DNA of 64,000 nucleotides from Kitasatospora sp. MAA4. Its GTDB lineage: Bacteria > Actinomycetota > Actinomycetes > Streptomycetales > Streptomycetaceae. Of the stretch, positions 1 to 7,920 are shown piece after piece. The stretch's first letter is position 1. The number at the start of each line of letters is the position of its first letter. Both the position numbers and the translations under genes were made by a program. Location: contig NZ_JARZAI010000004.1 of the NCBI RefSeq assembly GCF_029893355.1, forward strand, positions 1-64,000, written 5' to 3'. Under the pieces are notes generated by a model. It had not been told where the DNA came from. It was given only the letters and a program-made list of their open reading frames with translations, and made no database searches.

Positions 1-151
1 TTGGGTTTTCTGTCCAAAATTCTCCTTCTGGGCGCGGGGGCCCCCGCCCCCCCCTTCTCGCGCGCGTGGGGGCCCCCCGGCCCCGCGCGCTCCCGGAGCG
101 CCGGGGGCCGGGGCCCGCCGCCGCGCCCCCGCCCCGACGTGCCGTCCCTCT
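1..151. other. GC-rich non-coding flank with hairpins
   Basis: No convincing gene. The stretch is made of G and C runs and includes a perfect 14-bp palindrome GCGGGGGCCCCCGC at 34-47, followed by further complementary runs. It could be the terminator zone of a gene left of the window or simply low-complexity sequence. Confidence 0.4.
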
Positions 152-168
152 GTAACAGCGGTTGTTAC
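152..168. promoter_or_regulatory. Inverted repeat upstream of the DUF4232 lipoprotein
   Basis: Perfect 6-bp arms GTAACA and TGTTAC separated by 5 bp, about 90 bp before the lipoprotein start. The size fits an operator for a dimeric HTH repressor, but no cognate regulator is adjacent. Seen in sequence; role inferred. Confidence 0.35.
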
Positions 169-256
169 TCCGGGGCGGCAACCGGTCGTAGCGAGCAGCC
201 GTGTTGAGGGATACGGGGACGACACCGGCTTCCACGCACGCTTCCTGGGGGACCCC

Positions 257-1039
257 ATGGCCACGACCAGCACCGACAACCGCCGCCGCATCCTCTCGCT
301 CGCCCTGCTCGCGGCTGCCACCACCCTCGCGCTGACCGCCTGCGACGGCCCGAACGGCTCCGGCTCGACCGCCGCCGCGGGCGGGAGCGGAACGGTCTCC
401 TCGTCCCCGTCGTCCGCCGCAACTCCGGTGGCACCCGCGGGGGCAGGGTCCCACGCTCCGCAGTCCACCGCTCCGATCAGCTCCTCGCACCGGCCGACCA
501 GCACGCCGACCACCCTCCCCACCAGCCCCGGCAACTCCGATGCCACCAGCGACTCCTACGCCGCCAAGCACCCCTGCGCCATGGACCAGCTCAGCCTGAA
601 GACCGTGTACGACGCCCAACTCGGCGCGACCAGACGGCTGATCGAGGTCACCGACACCGGCAGCACCGCCTGCGGCCTCGACGCCTACCCGCTGGTGGCC
701 ATCGAGAAGGCCAGCACCATCAACGTCGGCAACGGCCAGGCGGAGAACGTCCAGCCGTCCGTACCGAACGGATCCGGCGGCGCACCCGGCTACCCCCTCC
801 ACGCCGGCCGCACCGCCTACGCCGTGGTCGACCTCGACCCGAGCCACAGCACGACCGGCGCGAGCCGCGACTACGACGAACTGGCGGTGATCGCCAGCAG
901 CGACCTGCCGAACGCCGACGAGCTCGACACGAAGCTCACCGAGGAGGGCGGCAGCGCGGGCAACCCGTACGTCAAGTCGCCGCTCCTGGGCCTCTACCGG
1001 GACACCATCGCCGCCGCCGCCACCTCCGCCACTGGCTGA
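257..1039 (+). CDS. DUF4232 domain lipoprotein
   Basis: A 260-residue exported lipoprotein. The N-terminus has Arg9-Arg11, a hydrophobic stretch and the lipobox LTAC with Cys29, the expected lipidation site. Residues about 30-95 are a Ser/Thr/Pro/Ala-rich linker. The rest matches the actinobacterial DUF4232 pattern: an early Cys in HPCAMDQL, then STACGLDAYPLVAIE, and a C-terminal beta-rich part. DUF4232 proteins are surface proteins of unknown function; no catalytic motif is visible. ATG follows a GGGGGA-like site. It is a single gene, followed by the pirin gene with its own promoter region. Confidence 0.8.
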   Translation: MATTSTDNRRRILSLALLAAATTLALTACDGPNGSGSTAAAGGSGTVSSSPSSAATPVAPAGAGSHAPQSTAPISSSHRPTSTPTTLPTSPGNSDATSDSYAAKHPCAMDQLSLKTVYDAQLGATRRLIEVTDTGSTACGLDAYPLVAIEKASTINVGNGQAENVQPSVPNGSGGAPGYPLHAGRTAYAVVDLDPSHSTTGASRDYDELAVIASSDLPNADELDTKLTEEGGSAGNPYVKSPLLGLYRDTIAAAATSATG

Positions 1040-1053
1040 CCCGCGCTACTACT

Positions 1054-1081
1054 GAACGCTCGGGAATGTTCAATCTTCAAC
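1054..1081. promoter_or_regulatory. Two overlapping inverted repeats upstream of pirin
   Basis: GAAC-N10-GTTC (1054-1071, with further partial symmetry) overlaps GTTnAAnnTTnAAC (1068-1081). They sit about 60-85 bp before the pirin ATG in the only AT-richer stretch between the two genes, so a repressor or activator site is plausible. No cognate regulator is adjacent. Confidence 0.35.
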
Positions 1082-1138
1082 GGATGTTCTCTCGTACCAT
1101 GACAACAGGTCCGGGAACGGCTTCCGAAGGAGAGTCCG

Positions 1139-2134
1139 ATGCCCGCAGTCACCGTCCAGAACACGCTTGCCCTCCCCCGCATCCCCCGCCCCGACAGTGC
1201 CGCACTGGTCCAGCGACCGGTGCGGTCGGTGACCACCGCGCCCAGTGGGTTCGAGGGTGAGGGGTTTCCCGTCCGGCGAGCCTTCGCCGGCGTCAGTACC
1301 CGCGATCTCGACCCCTTCGTCCACCTGGACCAGATGGGCGAGGTCGAGTACGCGCCCGGGGAGGCCAAAGGCACCCCCTGGCATCCGCACCGCGGCTTCG
1401 AGACCGTCACCTACATGATCGACGGGATCTTCGAGCACGCCGACTCCAACGGCGGCGGCGGTGTCATCACCAACGGCGACACCCAGTGGATGACGGCCGG
1501 CAGCGGCATCCTGCACATCGAGGCGCCGCCCGAGCACCTGGTCGCCTCCGGCGGGCTGTTCCACGGCATCCAGCTGTGGGTGAACCTGCCCAGCGCCAAC
1601 AAGTGGAACCCGCCGCGCTACCAGAGCATCGAGGGCCGCGAGGCGGTCCTGCTCGCCTCCGACGACGGCGGTGCGCTGGTCCGCCTGATCGCCGGGGAGG
1701 TGGCCGGGCACGACGGCCCCGGCTCCACCTTCACGCCGATCACGATGATCCACGCGACCGTCACCGCGGGCGCGCAGCTGGTGCTGCCCTGGCGGCCGGA
1801 CTTCAACGCGCTGGTGTACGTGCTCGCCGGGCAGGGCACGGCCGGGGCCGAGGCCCGTCCCATCCACTCCGGGCAGCTGGTCCTGTACGGCCCCGGCGAC
1901 CTGCTGACCCTGGCCGCCGCTCAGCACCAGGACAGCCGTATGCCGGACCTGGAGGTGCTGGTGCTCGGCGGTCGGCCGATCGGCGAACCGGTCGCGCACT
2001 ACGGCCCGTTCGTGATGAACACCGAGGCCGAACTGCGCCAGGCGATCGAGGACTACCAGGCCGGTCGGCTGGGCACGATTCCCGCCACCCACCTGCCGCA
2101 CACCGCCCCCGGTGACACCCCCGCGCAGGGCTGA
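1139..2134 (+). CDS. Pirin family protein
   Basis: A 331-residue bicupin of the pirin family. The N-terminal cupin carries the metal-site motif WHPHRGFETVTY (His82, His84) and a second pair in LHIEAPPE (His126, Glu128), so the four expected ligands are present. Pirins are Fe-binding cytosolic proteins; some act as quercetin dioxygenases, others as redox-sensitive regulators. The substrate cannot be told from sequence. ATG is preceded by GAAGGAGA. The gene is monocistronic: a hairpin follows at 2143-2171 and paired palindromes precede it. Confidence 0.88.
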   Translation: MPAVTVQNTLALPRIPRPDSAALVQRPVRSVTTAPSGFEGEGFPVRRAFAGVSTRDLDPFVHLDQMGEVEYAPGEAKGTPWHPHRGFETVTYMIDGIFEHADSNGGGGVITNGDTQWMTAGSGILHIEAPPEHLVASGGLFHGIQLWVNLPSANKWNPPRYQSIEGREAVLLASDDGGALVRLIAGEVAGHDGPGSTFTPITMIHATVTAGAQLVLPWRPDFNALVYVLAGQGTAGAEARPIHSGQLVLYGPGDLLTLAAAQHQDSRMPDLEVLVLGGRPIGEPVAHYGPFVMNTEAELRQAIEDYQAGRLGTIPATHLPHTAPGDTPAQG

Positions 2135-2142
2135 CGCGCACA

Positions 2143-2171
2143 CCGGAGTTGTGGAGACCCCACAACTCCGG
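2143..2171 (+). terminator. Stem-loop terminator after pirin
   Basis: 12-bp perfect stem CCGGAGTTGTGG / CCACAACTCCGG with a 5-nt loop, starting 9 bp after the pirin stop. No U-tract follows, which is usual in Streptomyces terminators. Confidence 0.65.
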
Positions 2172-2312
2172 GCCCGTGCAATCGAGTGCTCCCAGCATCT
2201 GACGGCGGGTTACTCCCCTGGCAGAGTCGCTGACAGCCGGACAACGCCTCCCCGCGACCCGCGGACGGAGGCGTGTCCTTGTGGCTCTCTACGACAATGG
2301 GGGAATCTCGAC

Positions 2313-3536
2313 ATGACGGACGGCAGCGTGCACGTGGTGGTCACCGGCCTGGGCGCGACCACGCCGCTCGGGGGCGACGTCCCCTCGACCTGGGCCGGCC
2401 TGCTGGCCGGCGAATCGGGGATCAGCGCGATCGAGGAGGAGTGGGCGGCCGGCCTTCCGACCCGCATCGCGGCACGGCTGCGGGTCGAGCCGACGGAGGT
2501 GCTCGACCGGGTGCAGGCCCGCCGCCTGGACCGCTGCGAGCAGATCGCGCTGATCGCCGCCCGGGAGGCGTGGGCGGACGCCGGACGCCCGGAGGTGGAG
2601 CCCGAGCGGCTGGCCGTGGTGATCGGGACGGGCACCGGCGGCGCGCTGAGCATGCTGGGCCAGGACGACATCCTGGAGGCCTCGGGCGTGCGGAAGGTCT
2701 CCCCGCACACCGTGCCGATGCTGATGGCGAACGGCCCCGCCGCCTGGGTCAGCATCGAACTCGGCGCCCGCGGCGGGGCGCACACCCCGGTCAGCGCCTG
2801 CGCCTCCGGCGCCGAGGCGATCGCGATGGGCCTGGACCTGATCCGGCTCGGCCGGGCCGACGTGGTCGTCGCGGGCGGCACCGAGGCCTGCATCCACCCG
2901 CTGCCGATGGCCGGATTCGCCCAGGCCAAGGCCCACTCCACCCGCAACGATGCGCCGCAGCAGGCCTCCAGGCCGTTCGACGTGGACCGGGACGGCTTCG
3001 TGATCGGCGAGGGCGCCGCCCTGGTGGTACTGGAACGCGCCGACTTCGCCGCCGCCCGGGCCGCCCGGGTGCACGCGACGCTGGCCGGCGCGGGCGTCAC
3101 CTCCGACGCCCACCACATCACCGCCGCCCACCCCGACGGCCAACTGCGCGCCATCCGGCTGGCGTTGGCCACGGCCGGCGTGCAGCCGCTCGACGTCGGG
3201 CACGTGCACGCCCACGCGACCTCCACGCCGCTGGGCGACCTCACCGAGGCGCAGACGATCGCCGAGGCCATCGGCGTCCACCCGGCCGTCACGGCGACGA
3301 AGTCGATGACCGGGCACCTCTTCGGCGCGGCGGGCGCGCTCGGCGCCATCGCCGCCGTACTCGCCCTGCGCGAGCAGATCGTCCCCGCCACCAGCAACGT
3401 CGACCAGCTCGACCCGCGCGTGAAGCTGGACGTCGTCACCGGCCACCCGCGCCGCACCGCGCTCGACGCGGCCCTGACCAACGCCTTCGGCTTCGGCGGA
3501 CACAACGCCTCCCTGCTGTTCACCAGGACCCACTGA
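2313..3536 (+). CDS. Beta-ketoacyl-ACP synthase II-like (FabF family)
   Basis: A 407-residue condensing enzyme of the FabF/KAS II type, catalysing decarboxylative Claisen condensation of acyl and malonyl-ACP. The Cys-His-His triad is present: Cys163 in SACASGAEA, His301 in AHATSTPLGD and His335 in SMTGHLFGAAG, with Lys330 before it. The middle motif has Ala where most family members have Gly (AHGTSTP). The ATG was chosen because it gives a normal KAS length and starts just before the conserved VVVTGLGATTPLG; the frame is open further upstream but unlike the family. No ACP, KR or malonyltransferase lies nearby, so this is a stand-alone copy rather than the core fatty-acid operon. Confidence 0.85.
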   Translation: MTDGSVHVVVTGLGATTPLGGDVPSTWAGLLAGESGISAIEEEWAAGLPTRIAARLRVEPTEVLDRVQARRLDRCEQIALIAAREAWADAGRPEVEPERLAVVIGTGTGGALSMLGQDDILEASGVRKVSPHTVPMLMANGPAAWVSIELGARGGAHTPVSACASGAEAIAMGLDLIRLGRADVVVAGGTEACIHPLPMAGFAQAKAHSTRNDAPQQASRPFDVDRDGFVIGEGAALVVLERADFAAARAARVHATLAGAGVTSDAHHITAAHPDGQLRAIRLALATAGVQPLDVGHVHAHATSTPLGDLTEAQTIAEAIGVHPAVTATKSMTGHLFGAAGALGAIAAVLALREQIVPATSNVDQLDPRVKLDVVTGHPRRTALDAALTNAFGFGGHNASLLFTRTH

Positions 3537-3558
3537 CCGCCGGCGGCGGGGAGTGAGC

Positions 3559-3906
3559 GTGCCGACCATGGCCGACTCGTGGCGCGCCGTCCCGTTCGGT
3601 GGGGTCTGTGACGGCGGGTTGGAGATGACGGTCCTCGTCAACACCGAACGCGTCGATGAGGGCCCCGGTCCGTTGATCCGTTCGGGCGACGAGGTGGGCG
3701 TGCGGTACCGCCTGACCAACCACGGCAGGACTGATCTGGACGATATCCACGTGGACGACCCGAGTCTGCCGGGCGGGTCGATCGACTGTGCGGCCCATGT
3801 CCTGCCGGCTCGGCGATCCGTGGAGTGCACGGCTCAGTTCGGGTCAGGGGCAAGCGGTTTAACCGGGTGCGGGGTGGTGGGTGATCAGCTAGCCTCCGGC
3901 CCATGA
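3559..3906 (+). CDS. Small DUF11/DUF7507-like domain protein, possibly a remnant
   Basis: About 115 residues. The middle part resembles one repeat of the DUF11/DUF7507 surface-adhesin domain: a beta-sandwich pattern with GDEVGVRYRLTNHG and then DDPSLPGGSIDC ending in VECTAQF. There is no signal peptide or anchor, and the sequence after VECTAQF is unlike the family and runs into the promoter of the next gene. The stop overlaps the next ATG, probably by chance. GTG with GGGGAG 5 bp upstream was chosen. It may be a decayed fragment of a larger surface protein. Confidence 0.4.
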   Translation: MPTMADSWRAVPFGGVCDGGLEMTVLVNTERVDEGPGPLIRSGDEVGVRYRLTNHGRTDLDDIHVDDPSLPGGSIDCAAHVLPARRSVECTAQFGSGASGLTGCGVVGDQLASGP

Positions 3907-4397
3907 CCTGGCTACCTGCTGATTTCGTCCATCCCGGCCGCGTGGCACTGCCCGGCGGCCACCACCTGCGCCCGATCACGGGCGCCGACACCGAGCTCGA
4001 CTACCCGGCCGTCATGGGTTCGCGGGAGCGTCTGTGGTCCATCTACGGCGAGGCGTGGGGCTGGCCGCCGGCGACGATGACGGTTGAGCAGGACCGGGAC
4101 GATCTGGTGCGGCACGAGGTCGAGATCGCGGCCCACAAGTCCTTCAACTACGCACTGTTCGACGACGCCGGCACGGCCCTGCTCGGCTGCGTCTACATCG
4201 ACCCGCCGGAGAAGGCCGGCGCCGACGCCGAGATCTCCTGGTGGGTGGTGGACGACCAGGTCGGCACCGACCTCCAGCACGCGCTGGACGCCCTCGTCCC
4301 GCAGTGGATCGCCGAGGCCTGGCCCTTCGAACGCCCGCGGTACGTCGGACGCGACCTCTCCTGGCAGGACTGGCAGGCCCTCCCGGATATCGCCTGA
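3903..4397 (+). CDS. GNAT-like N-acetyltransferase
   Basis: A 164-residue cytosolic protein similar to GNAT acetyltransferases: LRPITGADTE at the start, a central ALLGCVYIDPP strand that would hold the acetyl-CoA pyrophosphate loop region, then AEISWWVVDD. The classic Q/RxxGxG/A loop is not obvious, so the family call rests on overall pattern. Substrate unknown. It converges on the PBP4 gene with 3 bp between stops. Confidence 0.65.
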   Translation: MTWLPADFVHPGRVALPGGHHLRPITGADTELDYPAVMGSRERLWSIYGEAWGWPPATMTVEQDRDDLVRHEVEIAAHKSFNYALFDDAGTALLGCVYIDPPEKAGADAEISWWVVDDQVGTDLQHALDALVPQWIAEAWPFERPRYVGRDLSWQDWQALPDIA

Positions 4398-4400
4398 CCC

Positions 4401-5945
4401 TCACCCGAGGGCGGCTTCCCAGTCGTGGGTGGAGCGGTGAACTCCGGTGGTCGGGGAGGCTGTTGGATCAACCGCACGGTCGGAGGCGAGCCGGAGTACG
4501 AAGGCGTCGATGACCGGGCGCGGGCTCGGGCCGACGAAGTTGTTGAACAGGATGCTGAAGGCGAGCGTGTGCCCGTCCGCCCGGTCCAGGTAGCCGGCCA
4601 GCGCGTCCACGCCCGTCATCGACCCGGTCTTCGCGTGCACCCGGCCCTCGGCCGCGGTGCCGCGCAGGCGGTCGGTCATCGTGCCGCCGACCATTCGGCG
4701 CGGGTCGCCGGCCACCGGCAGCGCGTCGTACCAGGCGGGGAACCAGGCCTGCCCTCGGGCGAAGCGCAGTAGCGCGTCGAGGCGCGAGGTGGTCATCAGG
4801 TCCTGCCGCGACAGACCCGAACCGTCGACCTGCCGGGCGGGCGTGGTCTCCAGTCCGCTGCGCTGGAGGAAGTCCCGGACCTTGTCGAGCCCGGCGGCCC
4901 AGCTACCGGACCCCGACCGCACCCGGCCGATCTCCTTGACCAGGTGCTCGGCGATGCCGTTGTTGCTGAGCTTGAGGAACGGCACCAGGAGGGCGGAGAG
5001 CGGCGCCGAGTCGTGGGCAGCCACCGCGACGGCGTCGGCAGGGGCCTGCCCCTCGCGCACCCCGCCCCGCACCGCGACGCCGTGCCGGGCCAGCGCCGCC
5101 GCGAAGACCGTGGCCGCGAGCCGGGCCGGGTCGTCGACGGCCACCCACTCGGTCGCTGTGCTGCCCGCTGGGAGGCTGCCGGAGAGCACGATCTCGTTGG
5201 CGCCCGGCCGCCGGTCCGCCTGGACGGTGTTGTCGCCGCCCGCAGCGCTCGTGTCCACCCGCCCGCTGACCCGCACCGGCGCGTCGGGCGGGATCACCTG
5301 CACCGCCGCCGGCCGTCCCGGCGACGCGTCGGGGGTCAGCACGAGCCGGACGCTGTCCACGTCGTCGTCGCTGTCGGTGGTGAGGGTGAGCGCCGAGATC
5401 TGCGGGCTGTAGTAGGCGGCCTGGTCGTCCCAGGCCCAACTCGCGCCCAGCGGAACGTCGTCGTAGCGCGAGGCGTCGGCCAGGACGCTGCCGGACACCT
5501 CGGTGATCCCGGACGCGGCAACGCGACCGGCCAGTGCCTCCAGGTCGGCAGGCAGCAGGCTGGGGTCCCCGCCGCCGCGTAGCACGAGGTCACCGCCGAG
5601 GGTGCCGCCGGTGCGGGGACCGGCGGTCAGCACCTCGGTGGTGAAGTGGTGGTCCTGGCCGAGCAGGTCGAGCGCGGCCGCCGCCGTGACGGTCTTCAGC
5701 GTGGAGGCCGGGAGCAGCAGCGCCGCAGGCGCGTGCTGGTAGAGCACCTCGCCGGTGGCGGCGTCCGTGACCAAGGCGGAGACTGCGGCGCCCGTCAGCC
5801 TGGGGTCGGCGAGCAGCCGGTCCAGGTCGGCGGAGAGCCCCGATCCCGACGGGCTGCGCGGCGCCGCGCCGGACCCCGTCAGGAGCAGTGCGACGAGGAC
5901 GGCGGCGAGCGGCACGGCCACCCGCCGAACCGGGATGCTGCGCAC
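4401..5945 (-). CDS. dacB: D-alanyl-D-alanine carboxypeptidase/endopeptidase (PBP4, S13 family)
   Basis: A 514-residue class C penicillin-binding protein acting outside the membrane on peptidoglycan stem peptides. All three active-site motifs are intact: Ser81-Thr-Leu-Lys84 (PASTLKTV), Ser327-Asn-Asn and Lys439-Thr-Gly (HAKTGSMTG). An N-terminal hydrophobic segment (about residues 8-26) gives export or anchoring. GTG was chosen because GGAGGC lies 5 bp upstream; the frame extends to an ATG at 6020 without a good site. The large insertion between motifs 1 and 2 is typical of S13 enzymes. Monocistronic, convergent with the GNAT gene. Confidence 0.9.
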   Translation of the reverse strand: MRSIPVRRVAVPLAAVLVALLLTGSGAAPRSPSGSGLSADLDRLLADPRLTGAAVSALVTDAATGEVLYQHAPAALLLPASTLKTVTAAAALDLLGQDHHFTTEVLTAGPRTGGTLGGDLVLRGGGDPSLLPADLEALAGRVAASGITEVSGSVLADASRYDDVPLGASWAWDDQAAYYSPQISALTLTTDSDDDVDSVRLVLTPDASPGRPAAVQVIPPDAPVRVSGRVDTSAAGGDNTVQADRRPGANEIVLSGSLPAGSTATEWVAVDDPARLAATVFAAALARHGVAVRGGVREGQAPADAVAVAAHDSAPLSALLVPFLKLSNNGIAEHLVKEIGRVRSGSGSWAAGLDKVRDFLQRSGLETTPARQVDGSGLSRQDLMTTSRLDALLRFARGQAWFPAWYDALPVAGDPRRMVGGTMTDRLRGTAAEGRVHAKTGSMTGVDALAGYLDRADGHTLAFSILFNNFVGPSPRPVIDAFVLRLASDRAVDPTASPTTGVHRSTHDWEAALG

Positions 5946-6137
5946 GGGGTGCCTCCAGGGGCGGTGATCCGACTGGCTGTCGATCACCACCCTCGCGCCG
6001 AGCCGACGTTCTGCGCGCAATGGCTGCGGCCACCCGCCGAGAATTCCCCCGCACAGCGGATCCCCTGGCAGGAAATGCCCGGTCGCTGGCGGTCATCGCC
6101 CTGTCGGCGGAGGGGCCGCGCGGATGACCATGGACGC

Positions 6138-6572
6138 ATGCTGATCCGCCGCGCCACCCCCGCCGACCTGCCCGCACTGGCCGCCCTCTGCGCCGACCAC
6201 GCCCGCTACGAACGCTCGGAACCCGTCGCGCCGGACCTCGCCGACCGGCTGTACCCCGCGCTGTTCGGCGCGGCCCCGCGGCTCGCCGCCCTGGTACTGG
6301 CCGCGCCGGACGGCGAGTTGGCCGGATACGCCACCTGGAGCCGGGAGTTCTCCACCTGGGCCGGCTCCGAATACGTCCACCTGGACTGCCTCTATGTCTC
6401 AGAGGAGCACCGCAGTGGCGGTCACGGCCGACGGCTGATCGAGGCCGTGATCGCCGAGGCGGACGGCCTCCCCGTGCAGTGGCAGACGCCTGAGTGGAAC
6501 ACCCGTGCGCAGCACTTCTACGACCGCCTCGGCGCCCACGGCACCGCCAAGATCCGGTACAGCTACCGCTAG
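6138..6572 (+). CDS. GNAT family N-acetyltransferase
   Basis: 144 residues, a compact GNAT domain: MLIRRATPADLPAL start, strand 4 CLYVSEEHRSGGHGRRLIE with the acetyl-CoA loop (R/G-x-x-G-x-G/R), and a C-terminal AQHFYDRLGAHG motif. It resembles small spermidine/diamine-type and other amine acetyltransferases, but the substrate is not fixed by sequence. ATG is close to the preceding divergent promoter region. It converges with the XRE gene and overlaps its stop by 4 bp. Confidence 0.85.
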   Translation: MLIRRATPADLPALAALCADHARYERSEPVAPDLADRLYPALFGAAPRLAALVLAAPDGELAGYATWSREFSTWAGSEYVHLDCLYVSEEHRSGGHGRRLIEAVIAEADGLPVQWQTPEWNTRAQHFYDRLGAHGTAKIRYSYR

Positions 6573-7651
6573 ATGACGTACCGCTCCCCGTCGGCGAACT
6601 CGCCCGCGACGACGGCCGCACGGAAGGCGGCGAAGGCATCGGCGGGGAAGAGGAGGTTGGGGCCGTTGGGATCCTTGCTGTCGCGGATCGGGACCTGATT
6701 GGTGGCGAGCAGGTCGGCGGAGATTTCGATGCAGGCGCCGTTACCATCCGCCGAATAGCTGGCCTTGAACCAGGAGAGAGACGCAGGAGCGACGGATTGC
6801 TGTGCTGTCTTCGTGTTCATCAGCTCTCCGATGATGCTGCGAATGAGGAGGCGGGACTGCGGAACTGACAGGGCCTGAGCCCTCACCCGATCATAATCTT
6901 TCCAGTGCTGCGCAAGCTCTGCGAGGTCCTCGGTGACGTACCCCCGGTCCAGGCTCTCCGTGTAGAACGACCTGGAGCGGTTAGGCATCTCCAGGAACGT
7001 CATCAAGCTGGCTGGCGCGCTCATACCCACGTCTCTCGGCAGAATCTGCACGGTGACGTTGGGGAGGGTCGAGACCTTGAGCACATGACGAAGCTGACGT
7101 GCCATCAGACTTGGATCGCCCACCACACGGCGGAGCACACCCTCGTCCATGACGACCGTGAGGACCAGAGCGTCCGGGCCGTACAGCCGTTCCTGACGGC
7201 TCATCCGCGCCACGGTCAGTTCTGCCACTCGCTCCGGCGAATGCCCTCGGTTCGCGAACAGAGCCCGGGCATACTCCTCGCTCTGGAGCAGGCCGGACAT
7301 GTAGAACGGATGCCACTCGTGCATCACCGCCGCCCTGCCCTCGATCTCGGCGTATCCCCGGAACCAGCGCAGGTGGTAGTCGCTCAGGGCGCTCTGTAGA
7401 TACTCCAGCTGACGACCGAGCGCACCCCCCGTGTCGAGCTCGACGTCCAGCTGCGCGGTGAACTTCGGAGTCGGGGTCCGCGACCCGCCCTCCAAGCGGC
7501 TGATGTACGACGCGTCGCAGTGCACCCTGCGAGCGAGCGCGGGCTGCGAGATCCCCCGGACGGTGTGCCGCCAGTAGTACAACTCCGTACCCCACACCTC
7601 CTGCGGGGTACGGAGCGTGCCGTCGGGCTGCAGGTGCTTCCGAACTGCCAT
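6569..7651 (-). CDS. XRE HTH regulator with DUF5753 and a fused C-terminal DUF397 domain
   Basis: 360 residues. Residues about 15-75 form an XRE helix-turn-helix (QPALARRVHCDASYISRLEGG). Residues about 90-270 are the DUF5753 sensor region of Scr1-type Streptomyces regulators (RWFRGYAEIEGRA, FYMSGLLQSEEYARALF). Residues about 285-355 are a DUF397 domain (LSWFKASYSADGNGACIEIS, VPIRDSKDPNGP, FRAAVVAGEF). In most actinomycetes the HTH and DUF397 proteins come from two overlapping genes and behave like a regulator and small antagonist. Here they are in one frame: GGAGAGCTGATGAAC at the joint keeps an RBS and ATG, so the small protein could also be made alone. The start is an ATG before AVRKHLQPDG. 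Confidence 0.85.
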   Translation of the reverse strand: MAVRKHLQPDGTLRTPQEVWGTELYYWRHTVRGISQPALARRVHCDASYISRLEGGSRTPTPKFTAQLDVELDTGGALGRQLEYLQSALSDYHLRWFRGYAEIEGRAAVMHEWHPFYMSGLLQSEEYARALFANRGHSPERVAELTVARMSRQERLYGPDALVLTVVMDEGVLRRVVGDPSLMARQLRHVLKVSTLPNVTVQILPRDVGMSAPASLMTFLEMPNRSRSFYTESLDRGYVTEDLAELAQHWKDYDRVRAQALSVPQSRLLIRSIIGELMNTKTAQQSVAPASLSWFKASYSADGNGACIEISADLLATNQVPIRDSKDPNGPNLLFPADAFAAFRAAVVAGEFADGERYVI

Positions 7652-7847
7652 GGCGAACTCCTCGCACGAGCCGAAGCTGCGGCGATTCGTGATCGCCAGG
7701 CAGCAGCCTGGCAGCTGACGGAGAGTCAGGACAAGTGGATCTCTGAATTATCGCTGAAAAGAAGACTTCTGAAAGCCGTTCATGCTATGCGGTCCGCACT
7801 CTTGTCATGGCCGCTCCCGTGTTCGATACTGCCCATTACCCCGCCAG

Positions 7848-7863
7848 ATCGGTCTAGACCACG
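7848..7863. promoter_or_regulatory. DasR-responsive element (dre-like)
   Basis: The 12-bp core GGTCTAGACCAC is intact; by eye 13 of 16 positions match the consensus AGTGGTCTAGACCACT. It lies 58 bp before the hexosaminidase start. DasR is the GntR repressor of N-acetylglucosamine and chitin genes in Streptomyces, relieved by GlcNAc-6-phosphate/GlcN-6-phosphate. Site seen; regulation inferred. Confidence 0.75.
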
Positions 7864-7920
7864 CACGGGCACGCACAGTCTGCACATTCAGGCACAGCTC
7901 CCTCCGAAACCGGGTAGGCC

